Below, piece after piece: positions 24,409 through 33,118 of a stretch of 40,697 nucleotides of DNA. Position numbers and translations under genes: made by a program. The stretch's first letter is position 1; the number at the start of each line of letters is the position of its first letter. The notes beneath the pieces are model-generated. The model ran no database searches. It was not told the DNA's origin and was given only the letters and a program-made list of their open reading frames with translations. This DNA is from Chloroflexia bacterium (GTDB lineage: Bacteria > Chloroflexota > Chloroflexia > Thermomicrobiales > UBA6265). Location of the stretch: assembly GCA_013697005.1 (NCBI GenBank), contig JACCXM010000186.1, positions 1-40,697 of the forward strand, written 5' to 3'.

Positions 24409-25514
24409 TCGCACGCGTTACCCATGCGCGATGGTGGCGATCGGGGCTGGTGGCAGCCAGCGGTGCGATCCTCGCACTCTTGTTCTGGTTTTGCCTCGGA
24501 TCGGGATCGCTCTTCACACCTGAGGCCGCGGTCGTCGCCATGCAGCGGTCGCGGACCCACCCGGGTGCCGTGGCCGGTACCCCCGTGGCAGCCCCCGTCG
24601 ATGCGGGTGATCCCGGCGCAGGCGCCCAGACCGGTGACGATCCTCTGGACGGAGACCCGCTCGATGGCGCGGTGGCAGAGAAAGATTCAGCGGCGCCCAG
24701 CGAGCAGACGCTGCTGGCGATCGAGCGCAGCGGGCGGCCAACGGAGGAGCCACGGACCTTTTCCGCATACGACGATGACCCGGGAACTGTCTGGATTCCG
24801 CGGTCGGATACCGGGGAAACCTGGATCTGGCTGGACCTTGGCCAGGAACAACGCCTGCGCGAGGTGCGCTGGCTGGCTCAGGGGGCGGGCGTCGTCACGC
24901 TGTCCGTTTCGAGCGACCTGCGCCGATGGCGCGACGTCGAGAGCATCGATGTCAACGAAGCCTGGCAGCGAGTTGATCTGCGCGATGACGCGCGGTTCGT
25001 GCGGCTGGCGCTGGTAGCGGACGAGGGAGCGCCGCCGGCGATCGCCGAGGTTGCCATTTACGGTTCCGCGCGTGCCGTCTCGAGCGAGCAGGAAGCCAAC
25101 GACACGAGCCGCGGCCGCACGCGCGAGAGAAACGCGCGGGACGAAGCGGGGGTGCGGCAACTGCAGAATGCTGGGAATGCCGAAGTATCCCGGCGCCGCA
25201 ATGGGAATTCGCAAGGTGAAACTCGTTCCAGCGGCCAGGTTCGGATCACGGCGCAGGCGGGAGAAGCGCGCTGCGAAGGCGATCGCGAGCGCTGCCAGGC
25301 GCGTCAAGGCGTCGTTACCGTCGAGGAGGATTGTGGGCGGGGCGAATCGTGCGCGATTGACATTCGCGCCGACGGGGGGAGCGCGCTCTGTGACGGCTCT
25401 GGCGGGGGAGAGAACCGGGCGGGCGGCGGCAGAGGACGACGCGCGGGAGATGGCGGCCGGTGCGATGCCGAGGCTGATGGCGGGGCGGTGGCGGTCGGGG
25501 ACGTCAATCCCTGA
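24405..25514 (+). CDS. Membrane-anchored protein with F5/8 type C (discoidin)-like domain
   Basis: A 369-residue cell-surface protein. An N-terminal hydrophobic span (SGLVAASGAILALLFWFCLGS) is either an uncleaved anchor or a signal peptide. A Pro/Ala/Asp-rich linker follows, then a discoidin-like beta domain at about 115-225 (FSAYDDDPGTVWIP...WIWLDLGQEQRLREVRWL...RFVRLALVADEG...IAEVAIYG), a fold that usually binds sugars or surfaces. The last 140 residues are low-complexity Arg/Gly/Glu-rich with at least seven cysteines (CEGDRERC, DCGRGESC, ALCDG, RCDAE), which looks like a disulfide-knotted tail. The GTG start overlaps the peptidase stop. Only the discoidin-like part is supported by family resemblance. 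Confidence 0.7.
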   Translation: MIARVTHARWWRSGLVAASGAILALLFWFCLGSGSLFTPEAAVVAMQRSRTHPGAVAGTPVAAPVDAGDPGAGAQTGDDPLDGDPLDGAVAEKDSAAPSEQTLLAIERSGRPTEEPRTFSAYDDDPGTVWIPRSDTGETWIWLDLGQEQRLREVRWLAQGAGVVTLSVSSDLRRWRDVESIDVNEAWQRVDLRDDARFVRLALVADEGAPPAIAEVAIYGSARAVSSEQEANDTSRGRTRERNARDEAGVRQLQNAGNAEVSRRRNGNSQGETRSSGQVRITAQAGEARCEGDRERCQARQGVVTVEEDCGRGESCAIDIRADGGSALCDGSGGGENRAGGGRGRRAGDGGRCDAEADGGAVAVGDVNP

Positions 25515-25632
25515 AATGTCTCAGGTGCGACGCTCAGAGTCTCGTCCCGAATCTGGCACTGCGTTGCCAGCAACCAGATTCGCGCGTGCCGTTCGCTGGT
25601 ACCATTTCACGACGTCAGCTAAATACTGAGCG

Positions 25633-28179
25633 TTGCCGGGGACTGCCGTGTCGCATCCGCTTTCCGCAGAGGCAGGTGACGCGCCCCCGGCGGCGGAGCC
25701 GCAAGCGGACCAACGGCGCGAGACGCGAGCAGGCACTTTGCCCGCACCTCTTGACGCGTTAATCGGACGCCAGTCCGAGATCGAGCTGATTCAGCGCCTT
25801 CTCGCCCGCGACGACATCCGGCTCATTACCCTGAACGGATCTGGCGGCGTGGGGAAGACACGTCTCGCCTTGGCCACCGGGGTAGCTGCGGCCGCGGCAG
25901 AGGCGCACGATGTCATCTTTGTGCCGCTAGGGTCCGTTCAGGACCCGGCGCTCGTTTCATCAGTAATCGCCAAACACCTCGATGTACCTGAGAGCAATAA
26001 TCGGTCGATCGTTGCGGACGTGATCGCGCGGCTACGGGATCAGCGCTTGCTCTTGATCCTTGACAACTTCGAGCATCTTCTCGATGCCGCGCCGCTCGTC
26101 AGCGACTTGTTGCTAGCTTGCCCCGGGCTCAAGGTCATGGCCACGAGCCGTCACCGCCTCGGTCTTTCCGGGGAACACGAGGTCCCGGTCGCACCGTTGG
26201 CGCTCGCCGATCCAGCCCGCCACTATGCGGTCGAAGAGCTCGCCGGGGTCGCCGCGATCCAGCTCTTTGTGGCCCGTGCGCAAGCCGCTGTTCCCAGCTT
26301 CGTGCTGACCGAGGCAAATGGACCGCGTGTCGCCGAGATCTGCCAACGGCTTGACGGGCTGCCGCTGGCGATCGAACTGGCCGCTCCGCGAATCCGGCTC
26401 CTTTCGCCGGTGGCGCTGCTGGGGCGATTGACGAACCGGCTCGATCTCCTGGCGGACGGGCCACGGGACGCGCCGGCGCGTCTGCAAACCATGCGGCAGG
26501 CGATCGAATGGAGTTATGACCTGCTCGACACGTCAGCGCAGGCACTCCTGCGCCACTTGGCGATCTTTGTCGGGGGGTTCTCGTTGCACGCACTGGATGC
26601 GGTTGGCGGTGCGTCGAGTTCGGCCACAACGCCGGACCGCCTGAATGGGGATCTCGGGGAGACCGTGTTTGCCGGACTTGGCGCGTTGGTTGGCAGCAGT
26701 CTAGTTCGCGCCGAGGAGCAACCAGACGATGAGCGTCGATTCAGCATGCTGGCGACCGTACGCGAGTATGCACTTGAACGACTGGAGGGGGCCGGGGAAG
26801 CAGCGGAAGCCCGCCGCCGCCACGCCGCGTATTGTCTGAGCCTGGTGGACGCAGAGGATCCTGGACAGAACTTGCCAGGGGAGATGCTCGATCGTTTGCA
26901 GGCCGAGCACGACAATCTGCGCGCCGCCCTCAGGTGGACACTGGACGATGATCCAGAATCAGCGCTCCGCCTCGCGGGTGGTCTCTGGCGGTTCTGGTCC
27001 CAGCGCGGCTACTGGAACGAGGGCCGAACATGGCTCGAGCAGGCAATCGCGGGCGGGTCATTCGCTCCGGCAGACGTGCGCGCGGCCGCGCTTGGTGGAG
27101 TGGGGCAGATCGCGATCGACCAAGGCGACTTCATGGAGGGGCGCCGGCGCCTTGAAGAGAGTCTTGCGCTGGCGCGGCAAGCCGGCGACGAACGGCGGGC
27201 GGCGCGAACGCTAAGAACGCTCGGAGTCATTGCCAGCAACCAAAGCGAATTCGCCCGCGCGGTGGAATTGTTCGATGAGGCGTTGGTTCAGTTCCGAGCG
27301 ATGCCGGAGCCCGCCGGAATCGGACGCTGCCTCAACGATCTGGCGCTGGTTGCCGACCGTCTCGGTCACGTCAGTCAGGCCATCGCCTACTACGAGGAGG
27401 CGCTTGGGTTAGCCCGGTTGACCGACGACCGAACGTTTGCGTCCCTCATCCTCAGCAATCTCGGTGGGGCGTATATCAATTCTGGCGAATTGGCGCGTGG
27501 CCAGGCGTTGACCGAGGAAGCGCTCCTTCAGTCGCGACGGCTGGGAGATGATCTTGGGGAGGCGATCAATCTCTACAACCTGGGCGACTGCGTGCGCCAG
27601 CGCGGTGAGGTGGTCAGCGCGCGGGATCGATACCGCGAGAGTCTCACCATCACCGCACAGCTCGACGAGCAACAGCTCTCCTCGCGCATTCTCGACCGAA
27701 TCGCGGAACTGCTGGTAACGAGCGGTCTGCCACGGTTCGCGGCGCATTTACTTGGCGCCGCGGCGGCCGCGCGCAGGGCCATTGGCGACGAGCTCTTCCC
27801 GAGCGAAGAGGCTTTCGTCGTCGAAACGACTGAGACGACGCGCACCGCGCTTGGTGACGAAGCGTTTGCGGCGGCCTGGGATGCCGGCGCATCACTGTCG
27901 CTGGATGAGGCAATCGCCGAAGCGTTGGCCATGGATCTGCCGGGTGAGATCGTCGCCCAAACCGCCGAAACGGCGGCGATCGCGGATCTTGGATTGACGG
28001 CGCGGGAAGTGGAAGTGCTCCACCTGGTGGCCAAGGGATGGTCGGATAAGGAGATCGGTTCGGCGCTGGCAATCTCGCCGAACACCGCCTCCCGGCACGT
28101 TGCTGCCCTGCGCAGCAAGCTGGATGCCCCAAGCCGGACGTGGGCCGTGACCGTGGCGCGCGAGTTGGGTCTCCTGTAG
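25633..28179 (+). CDS. Large ATP-binding TPR/LuxR-family transcriptional regulator
   Basis: An 848-residue regulator built from three parts. First comes an NB-ARC/AfsR-like ATPase with P-loop GSGGVGKTR (from G69), Walker B LLLILDNFEHLLD, the sensor strand VMATSRHRLGL and GLPLAIELAA. Next is a helical TPR region at about 420-700 with repeated A-x4-L-x-L units. Last is a C-terminal LuxR-type helix-turn-helix from about 785 (LTAREVEVLHLVAKGWSDKEIGSALAISPNTASRHVAALRSKL). Such proteins switch promoters on when a ligand or partner binds the TPR part. The target is unknown. TTG 25633 lacks a ribosome-binding site; GTG 25648, with GGGGA five bases upstream, is an equally good start. It has its own 118-base upstream gap and may be monocistronic. 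Confidence 0.88.
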   Translation: MPGTAVSHPLSAEAGDAPPAAEPQADQRRETRAGTLPAPLDALIGRQSEIELIQRLLARDDIRLITLNGSGGVGKTRLALATGVAAAAAEAHDVIFVPLGSVQDPALVSSVIAKHLDVPESNNRSIVADVIARLRDQRLLLILDNFEHLLDAAPLVSDLLLACPGLKVMATSRHRLGLSGEHEVPVAPLALADPARHYAVEELAGVAAIQLFVARAQAAVPSFVLTEANGPRVAEICQRLDGLPLAIELAAPRIRLLSPVALLGRLTNRLDLLADGPRDAPARLQTMRQAIEWSYDLLDTSAQALLRHLAIFVGGFSLHALDAVGGASSSATTPDRLNGDLGETVFAGLGALVGSSLVRAEEQPDDERRFSMLATVREYALERLEGAGEAAEARRRHAAYCLSLVDAEDPGQNLPGEMLDRLQAEHDNLRAALRWTLDDDPESALRLAGGLWRFWSQRGYWNEGRTWLEQAIAGGSFAPADVRAAALGGVGQIAIDQGDFMEGRRRLEESLALARQAGDERRAARTLRTLGVIASNQSEFARAVELFDEALVQFRAMPEPAGIGRCLNDLALVADRLGHVSQAIAYYEEALGLARLTDDRTFASLILSNLGGAYINSGELARGQALTEEALLQSRRLGDDLGEAINLYNLGDCVRQRGEVVSARDRYRESLTITAQLDEQQLSSRILDRIAELLVTSGLPRFAAHLLGAAAAARRAIGDELFPSEEAFVVETTETTRTALGDEAFAAAWDAGASLSLDEAIAEALAMDLPGEIVAQTAETAAIADLGLTAREVEVLHLVAKGWSDKEIGSALAISPNTASRHVAALRSKLDAPSRTWAVTVARELGLL

Positions 28180-28235
28180 CCCGGTTGCGGGGGATGTGTC
28201 GCCATCAATTGGCGCGGGTGTGAAACACCGGACGA

Positions 28236-28856
28236 CTACGCCACACCTCGGGCGCGCAGACGCTTCCAGACGAAGCGCACGACCAGGATGGCGACGACGG
28301 CAATGACCAGGTATTGCAGCCATCCCACGTAGCGCTCGATCGCGTTCCAGTTCTCGCCCAGGGCCCAACCGAGGCCAACCAGGGCGCCGTTCCACAGCGC
28401 GCTGCCAAACGCGGTCAGCATCAGAAACTGGCCGAGCGGCATGCGGCGATACCCGGCGGGAATTGAGACCAGCGAACGGATGACAGGGGCCAGACGGCCG
28501 GTGAACACCGCAATCGGTCCGTAGCGGTCGAACCAGACTTCGGACCGGGTCAGATCGTCCGGGGTCAGCAGTGCCCAGTGCCCGTAGCGCTCGACCAGAC
28601 GCCGAATGCGTTGCTGCCCAGCGGCCATTCCAATGCCGTAGAGCACGAGGGCGCCGACCAGCGATCCGAGCGTCGTTGCGATGAGCACGAGCGGATACGA
28701 AAAGCGCCCCTGCCCGGTGAGAAACCCGGCGAGGGGGAGGATGACCTCGGACGGAATGGGGGGGAAGACGTTCTCGAGCGCGACCAGGACCGTCAGACCG
28801 GGATAGCCCAGCGCTTCGATGACATTCGTCACCCATTCCCCAATCCAGTCGAACAC
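28236..28856 (-). CDS. DedA family membrane protein
   Basis: A 206-residue DedA/SNARE-associated membrane protein, a family of putative lipid or ion transporters that includes undecaprenyl-phosphate and phosphatidylethanolamine scramblases. The re-entrant-loop motifs are present: VALENVFPPIPSEVILPLAGFL with the conserved Glu, and FTGRLAPVIRSLVSIPAGY (family F-x-G-R-x2-P-x2-R...PAG) with both arginines. Further membrane spans follow, then a basic cytosolic tail (VWKRLRARG). The GTG at 28856 has GGCGGAG close upstream. It follows the phosphodiesterase gene by 32 bases on the same strand, so the two form an operon with a lipid theme. Confidence 0.92.
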   Translation of the reverse strand: MFDWIGEWVTNVIEALGYPGLTVLVALENVFPPIPSEVILPLAGFLTGQGRFSYPLVLIATTLGSLVGALVLYGIGMAAGQQRIRRLVERYGHWALLTPDDLTRSEVWFDRYGPIAVFTGRLAPVIRSLVSIPAGYRRMPLGQFLMLTAFGSALWNGALVGLGWALGENWNAIERYVGWLQYLVIAVVAILVVRFVWKRLRARGVA

Positions 28857-28888
28857 CGCTCCGCCTCTCTATCCCGTCAGAAGGAATG

Positions 28889-29602
28889 TCATTCCCGCGC
28901 CAACACTGGCGGCTGCCCGCGTCTTGCGGTCTGGCCAGAGGCGATGATACGGTCAGGAACGTCGGTGCATAGGGCGTAGGCGCCGAGCCCGCGCACCCGC
29001 TCGGCTTCTCGGACATCGTTTACCGTCCAGGCGACGACCCGCAGACCGGCGTCGGAAAACGCGGCCGCGGTTGCCGGGGTGTAGGCACCGGAGAAGAGCG
29101 AAACGGCGGGAGCGCCGAGCTCGGTGGCGATGGCGAAGAGATCATTGTCGCTGCGATCGGCAAGCGGCCACAGCTCGGCAGCGGCGGTCAACCGGCGAAT
29201 CTGGCGCAAGGTCGCCCAGTCGAACGAGGAGATCGCCCAACGCGCGCTTGGGTACTGGTCAAGGACAGTGAGTACCTCATGCGCGATGTCCTTCCCCTTA
29301 ATTTCGACATCCAGATGCACGTGATCGGCGACGAGATCCAGAACCGCGGCGAGCGTCGGCACGCGCTGACCCTCACCGGCATCGAACGATTGCAGGTGTG
29401 CCAACGCGACTTGGTCGACCACACCCGAGCCATTGGTGGTGCGTTTGACATCGCGATCGTGGATGACGACCGGCACTTTGTCGGCGGTGAGATGGACATC
29501 GAGCTCGATACCGTCGGCACCCGTGGCAAGCGCGTGACGGAAGGCGAGCAGCGTATTCTCCGGGTACCGCGCCGACAGGCCGCGATGCGCGTAAATCAAC
29601 AC
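28889..29602 (-). CDS. Glycerophosphodiester phosphodiesterase
   Basis: A 237-residue GDPD-family TIM-barrel enzyme that hydrolyses deacylated phospholipids to glycerol-3-phosphate and an alcohol. Catalytic and metal motifs are AHRG (H6, R7), PENT (E15, N16), GIELDVHLT (E34, D36), VVIHD (second catalytic His) and LDVEIKG. The later SSFDW, AVSLFSG and VVAWTVND segments are typical of the bacterial family. There is no signal peptide, so it is cytosolic (UgpQ-like). The GTG at 29602 has GAGGGG upstream. It is divergent from hspR with a 90-base gap, and its DedA neighbour is probably co-transcribed. Confidence 0.93.
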   Translation of the reverse strand: MLIYAHRGLSARYPENTLLAFRHALATGADGIELDVHLTADKVPVVIHDRDVKRTTNGSGVVDQVALAHLQSFDAGEGQRVPTLAAVLDLVADHVHLDVEIKGKDIAHEVLTVLDQYPSARWAISSFDWATLRQIRRLTAAAELWPLADRSDNDLFAIATELGAPAVSLFSGAYTPATAAAFSDAGLRVVAWTVNDVREAERVRGLGAYALCTDVPDRIIASGQTARRGQPPVLARE

Positions 29603-29631
29603 GAAATGACCCCTCGCTAACCCCTTCCTAC

Positions 29632-29652
29632 CTTGACACAGACCATATCAAG
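29632..29652. promoter_or_regulatory. HAIR-like HspR operator
   Basis: CTTGA (29632-29636) and TCAAG (29648-29652) form an inverted repeat with an 11-base spacer. This matches the outer arms and exact geometry of the HspR-associated inverted repeat (CTTGAGT-N7-ACTCAAG); the inner two pairs of the consensus are not kept. It covers the -35 box of the hspR promoter, so HspR would repress its own operon, including clpB, as in actinobacteria. Confidence 0.75.
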
Positions 29653-29661
29653 CTCTATCAT
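29633..29661 (+). promoter_or_regulatory. Sigma-70-type promoter of hspR-clpB
   Basis: A perfect TTGACA (29633-29638), 17-base spacer and TATCAT (29656-29661). It is the clearest promoter in the window, 31 bases before the hspR start codon. The -35 box is embedded in the HAIR-like operator. An AT-rich patch (29642-29674) surrounds it in otherwise GC-rich DNA. Confidence 0.8.
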
Positions 29662-29692
29662 ATCAATACCATAAGAGGGCAGGAGGAGACGC

Positions 29693-30073
29693 ATGAACGG
29701 CCCCGGTTGTGAGCCGGTCTTCATCATCAGTGTGGCGGCGCGCCTGTTAGAGATGCACCCGCAAACCCTGCGCAAGTATGAGCGCGAGGGCTTTATCGTG
29801 CCGTCGCGCACGACCGGCAATCTGCGGCTCTATTCCGACGAGGATCTGGAACGACTGCGCCAGGTCAAGTATCTGGTCGCGGAGCAGGGGTTGAATCTGG
29901 CGGGTGTGCAGATGGTGCTCGAGCTGACGCAGCGGCTGCGCTCTCTGCAGGCCCGGCTGGAGCAGGAATCAGCACATGGCGCGGGGTCGCAGGTTGACCG
30001 GCTGCGCTCAGAGCTCAATGCGCTGATGGTCCTGCTCGGCGCGGGCGAGCCCGAGGCAGATCCCCGTCGTTAG
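29693..30073 (+). CDS. hspR: MerR-family heat-shock repressor HspR
   Basis: A 126-residue MerR-type regulator of the HspR class. The winged helix-turn-helix reads VFIISVAARLLEMHPQTLRKYEREGFIVPSRTTGNLRLYSDEDLERL. The wing matches HspR, as does the following helix VKYLVAEQGLNLAGVQMVLEL, and a short coiled coil comes last. HspR, with DnaK as co-repressor, holds heat-shock genes off by binding HAIR sequences. The ATG has AGGAGGAG about seven bases upstream. The gene stands 69 bases before clpB and after a HAIR-like operator, the arrangement expected for an autoregulated hspR-clpB unit. No dnaK, grpE or dnaJ is in the window. Confidence 0.93.
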   Translation: MNGPGCEPVFIISVAARLLEMHPQTLRKYEREGFIVPSRTTGNLRLYSDEDLERLRQVKYLVAEQGLNLAGVQMVLELTQRLRSLQARLEQESAHGAGSQVDRLRSELNALMVLLGAGEPEADPRR

Positions 30074-30108
30074 CCAGGCGCGGGCTTTCCTTGCCGTTTT
30101 CTGATTCT

Positions 30109-30129
30109 CGACTCACGACTCACGACTCA
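30109..30129. repeat. Tandem 7-base repeat array in the clpB leader, site 5
   Basis: Three perfect units CGACTCA (TGAGTCG on the other strand) directly before the clpB ribosome-binding site (GAGGAG). Same heptad family as sites 4187, 8779, 10503 and 17764, here in the untranslated gap between hspR and clpB. Confidence 0.8.
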
Positions 30130-30142
30130 TGAGGAGACCCCG

Positions 30143-32755
30143 ATGGCAAGCACGAACCGATTCACCGAAAAAGCTCAGGACGCGATCGTTACCGCGCAAC
30201 GCGAGACCGAAGCGCGCAACAGTTCGCAGTTCGAGCCGATCGCGCTGTTGCATGCGCTGCTCGGCCAGAGCGACGGTCTGGTGCCCGAGATTTTGCGCAA
30301 GCTGGGCGTTGATCTGGCCGCCGTGGGCAGAGATGTCACCGCCGAGCTGAACGGTCTGCCGAAGCTCTCTTATGCCGCCCAGCCGTCGCCAAGTTCCAGT
30401 CTGCGCAAAACGCTGCAACGGGCCGAAGACGAGGCCAAGCGGATGGGCGACGAGTATGTCAGCACCGAGCATTTGCTGCTCGGCATGGTCGATGCGCTCG
30501 ATAGCGGCGCGGCGAAGCTGCTGGCCCGCTTCGGGGTGACCAAAGACCGGGTCTATGAGGCGCTGACGCAGGTCCGGGGCGGGCAGCGGGTGACCGATCC
30601 CTACCCCGAGGACAAGTATCAGGCGCTGGAGAAGTACGGGCGCGATCTCACCGAGCTGGCGCAACAAGGCAAGCTCGATCCCGTCATTGGCCGCGATGAA
30701 GAAATCCGGCGGGTGATGCAGGTGCTCTCGCGCCGGACGAAGAACAATCCGGTGCTGATCGGCGAACCGGGTGTCGGCAAGACAGCCATCGCCGAAGGAC
30801 TGGCGCAGCGGATCGTGCGGGGCGATGTCCCCGAAGATCTGAAGGATAAGCGGGTCATCTCGCTCGATCTCGGCGCGCTCATTGCCGGCGCCAAGTTCCG
30901 TGGCGAGTTCGAGGAGCGGCTCAAGGCGGCGCTCAAAGAGGTCAGCGACGCCGCGGGCCAGATCATCTTGTTCATCGACGAGCTGCACACGGTCGTCGGC
31001 GCCGGCGCGGCGGAAGGATCGATGGACGCCTCGAACATGCTCAAGCCGATGCTGGCCCGCGGCGAGCTGAGAACTGTCGGCGCGACGACGCTCGACGAGT
31101 ACCGCAAGCACATCGAAAAGGACGCGGCATTGGAACGGCGCTTCCAGCCGGTTTTTGTCGACGAACCGTCGGTAGAGGACACGATCTCGATTCTGCGCGG
31201 TCTGCGCGAACGGTATGAGACGCACCACAAGGTGCGCATTCTCGATTCGGCGCTGGTGGCCGCGGCGATGTTGGCGAACCGGTACATCACCGACCGTTTC
31301 CTGCCCGACAAGGCGATCGACCTGGTCGACGAAGCGGCGTCCAAGCTGCGGATGGAGATGACCTCGCTGCCGGTCGAGCTCGATGAAACGGAACGCCGCA
31401 TCATGCAGCTCGAGATCGAGCGTGAGGCGCTGCGTATGGAGAGAGACGCGGCCTCCCGCGAGCGGCTCGACAACCTGGAAAAGGAGTTGGCCGATCTCAA
31501 GGAGCGGCGCGATGCATTGCGCTCGCGATGGGAGGGTGAGCGCGAGACGTTGCAGGACATTTCGGCGCTGCGCTCTCAGATCGATCAGACCAAGGTCGAG
31601 ATCGAGCAAGCCAGTCGGGCCTATGATCTGAACCGCGCCGCCGAGCTGCAATACGGCACCCTGGTCCAGCTCGAGCAGCAACTGCGCGATGCCGAGCAAC
31701 GGGAAGCGGCAACGGAAGACGGCCGCCTGCTCAAAGAAGAGGTCGACGGCGAGAATATCGCTGAAATCGTCGCCCGGTGGACCGGTGTTCCCGTCAGCCG
31801 TCTGGTCGAAGGGGAGATCGAAAAATTGATGAAGATGGAGGATCGGCTGCATGAGCGGGTGATCGGCCAGGACGAGGCGATCGTCGCGATTGCCAACGCG
31901 ATTCGCCGTTCGCGGGCCGGGCTGTCCGATCCCAATCGGCCGCTGGGAAGCTTTATCTTCCTCGGACCGACAGGGGTCGGCAAGACGGAACTGGCGCGCG
32001 CGCTGGCTCAGTTTCTGTTCGACGACGATCAGGCAATGGTGCGTATCGACATGTCCGAATACATGGAGCCGCACTCGGTGAGCCGGCTCATCGGCGCGCC
32101 TCCAGGATACGTCGGCTATGAAGAGGGCGGGCAGTTGACGGAGGCGGTGCGCCGTCGCCCCTACAGTGTCATTCTGCTGGACGAGATCGAGAAAGCGCAC
32201 CCGGATGTCTTCAACGTGCTGTTGCAGATTCTGGATGATGGCCGTGCCACGGACAGCCAGGGGCGCACGGTGGACTTCAAGAACACCGTCATTATCATGA
32301 CCTCCAATCTCGGCTCGACGTACATCATGGCGGCGGGCGAGGGCGAGGAACCGGAGATGAACGAGCGGGTGATGGAGGCGCTGCGGAGCAACTTCCGGCC
32401 GGAGTTTCTCAACCGGATTGACGAGGTGATTATCTTCACACCGCTGTCGCGGGATCAGATTGGCGAGATCGTCGAAATCCAGCTCGATCAGGTCAACAAC
32501 CGGTTGGCCGAACGGCAGATGCGGCTGGAGGTCACTCCGGCGGCCCGGACCTGGCTTGCCGAGCGCGGCTACGAACCGGCCTTCGGCGCCCGTCCCCTGA
32601 AGCGGCTGATTCAGCGTGAGGTGCTGGACCGGCTGGCCAGGCTTGTCCTGAGTGGTGAACTGCGGGACGGCGAAACCGCGACGGTCGACGCGGATGGTGA
32701 GACGCTCGCGTTCGCCACCGAGCGAAGAGCGGCCGAGGCACTAACACCCGCGTAG
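30143..32755 (+). CDS. clpB: ATP-dependent disaggregase ClpB
   Basis: An 870-residue Hsp104/ClpB chaperone that pulls proteins out of heat-induced aggregates together with the DnaK system. The double Clp-N domain (1-150) precedes AAA domain 1, with Walker A GEPGVGKT (from 207), the pore loop [13 protein letters not shown] and Walker [11 protein letters not shown] coiled-coil middle domain at about 405-530 marks ClpB rather than ClpA or ClpC. AAA domain 2 has GPTGVGKTE (from 608), the pore loop [21 protein letters not shown] and the sensor [10 protein letters not shown]. The ATG has GAGGAG upstream. It is full-length and intact. Control by HspR is inferred from the operator and gene order. Confidence 0.97.
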   Translation: MASTNRFTEKAQDAIVTAQRETEARNSSQFEPIALLHALLGQSDGLVPEILRKLGVDLAAVGRDVTAELNGLPKLSYAAQPSPSSSLRKTLQRAEDEAKRMGDEYVSTEHLLLGMVDALDSGAAKLLARFGVTKDRVYEALTQVRGGQRVTDPYPEDKYQALEKYGRDLTELAQQGKLDPVIGRDEEIRRVMQVLSRRTKNNPVLIGEPGVGKTAIAEGLAQRIVRGDVPEDLKDKRVISLDLGALIAGAKFRGEFEERLKAALKEVSDAAGQIILFIDELHTVVGAGAAEGSMDASNMLKPMLARGELRTVGATTLDEYRKHIEKDAALERRFQPVFVDEPSVEDTISILRGLRERYETHHKVRILDSALVAAAMLANRYITDRFLPDKAIDLVDEAASKLRMEMTSLPVELDETERRIMQLEIEREALRMERDAASRERLDNLEKELADLKERRDALRSRWEGERETLQDISALRSQIDQTKVEIEQASRAYDLNRAAELQYGTLVQLEQQLRDAEQREAATEDGRLLKEEVDGENIAEIVARWTGVPVSRLVEGEIEKLMKMEDRLHERVIGQDEAIVAIANAIRRSRAGLSDPNRPLGSFIFLGPTGVGKTELARALAQFLFDDDQAMVRIDMSEYMEPHSVSRLIGAPPGYVGYEEGGQLTEAVRRRPYSVILLDEIEKAHPDVFNVLLQILDDGRATDSQGRTVDFKNTVIIMTSNLGSTYIMAAGEGEEPEMNERVMEALRSNFRPEFLNRIDEVIIFTPLSRDQIGEIVEIQLDQVNNRLAERQMRLEVTPAARTWLAERGYEPAFGARPLKRLIQREVLDRLARLVLSGELRDGETATVDADGETLAFATERRAAEALTPA

Positions 32756-32805
32756 CGTCATGGTTAGAGGCGTGGCCCAGGCGGTGAGCGCCTCGGCGGG
32801 CAGGC

Positions 32806-32811
32806 TATACT
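32806..32811 (+). promoter_or_regulatory. Possible -10 element before the small membrane protein gene
   Basis: TATACT stands 40 bases before the 46-codon gene, in the 95-base gap after clpB. I find no good -35 at the right distance. A small stem-loop (AGGCG-N5-CGCCT, 32779-32793) lies just before it and could weakly terminate clpB. Confidence 0.3.
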
Positions 32812-32850
32812 CACGCGGGATTTGCGACCGGCGCCTGGCGGAAGGTTCTG

Positions 32851-32991
32851 ATGATGCCCGGGTGGCTTGCGAGTGTGATACAGAGCGGTGTAACTATCAT
32901 CGCCCTGATCGTGATCATCATGCTGCTGGCCGCCTTGTTCATGATCATCTTCGGCATCGCGACGGGCATTGACGACCGGATTCAGGATTGA
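32851..32991 (+). CDS. Small single-span membrane protein (46 residues)
   Basis: A short open frame runs from ATG 32851 (second ATG at 32854) to TGA 32989-32991, with GAAGG about five bases upstream. The peptide is MMPGWLASVIQSG, then an unbroken hydrophobic stretch of about 24 residues (VTIIALIVIIMLLAALFMII), then FGIATGIDDRIQD. This is a clean transmembrane helix with a charged C-terminal tail. I do not recognise a family. The hydrophobic span, ribosome-binding site and position in an otherwise empty gap between clpB and the DUF3352 genes argue that it is real. Many stress operons carry such small membrane proteins, but no role is assigned. Confidence 0.6.
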   Translation: MMPGWLASVIQSGVTIIALIVIIMLLAALFMIIFGIATGIDDRIQD

Positions 32992-33118
32992 GATTTCGGC
33001 ACAACGGGCAAACTCCCGAGCGGCGATACTAGAGAACACTTCCCTTGCGCGGCGCTGACGCGGCGCCGCTATGACGCTGCCCGCGACGAACGGGCGTGAC
33101 GAAGAAAGTGGTGACTCG

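Noticed and set aside
24405-25514. C-terminal low-complexity part of the discoidin-like protein as a frameshift artefact
   Set aside because: The frame stays open with regularly spaced cysteines up to a normal stop. A frameshift would be expected to hit a stop or show a better second frame, which I do not see, although this part stays uncertain.
30113-32200. Long minus-strand open frame (about 695 codons) opposite clpB
   Set aside because: It mirrors the codon structure of clpB, has no family resemblance and no ribosome-binding site. Such antisense frames are expected in GC-rich coding DNA.
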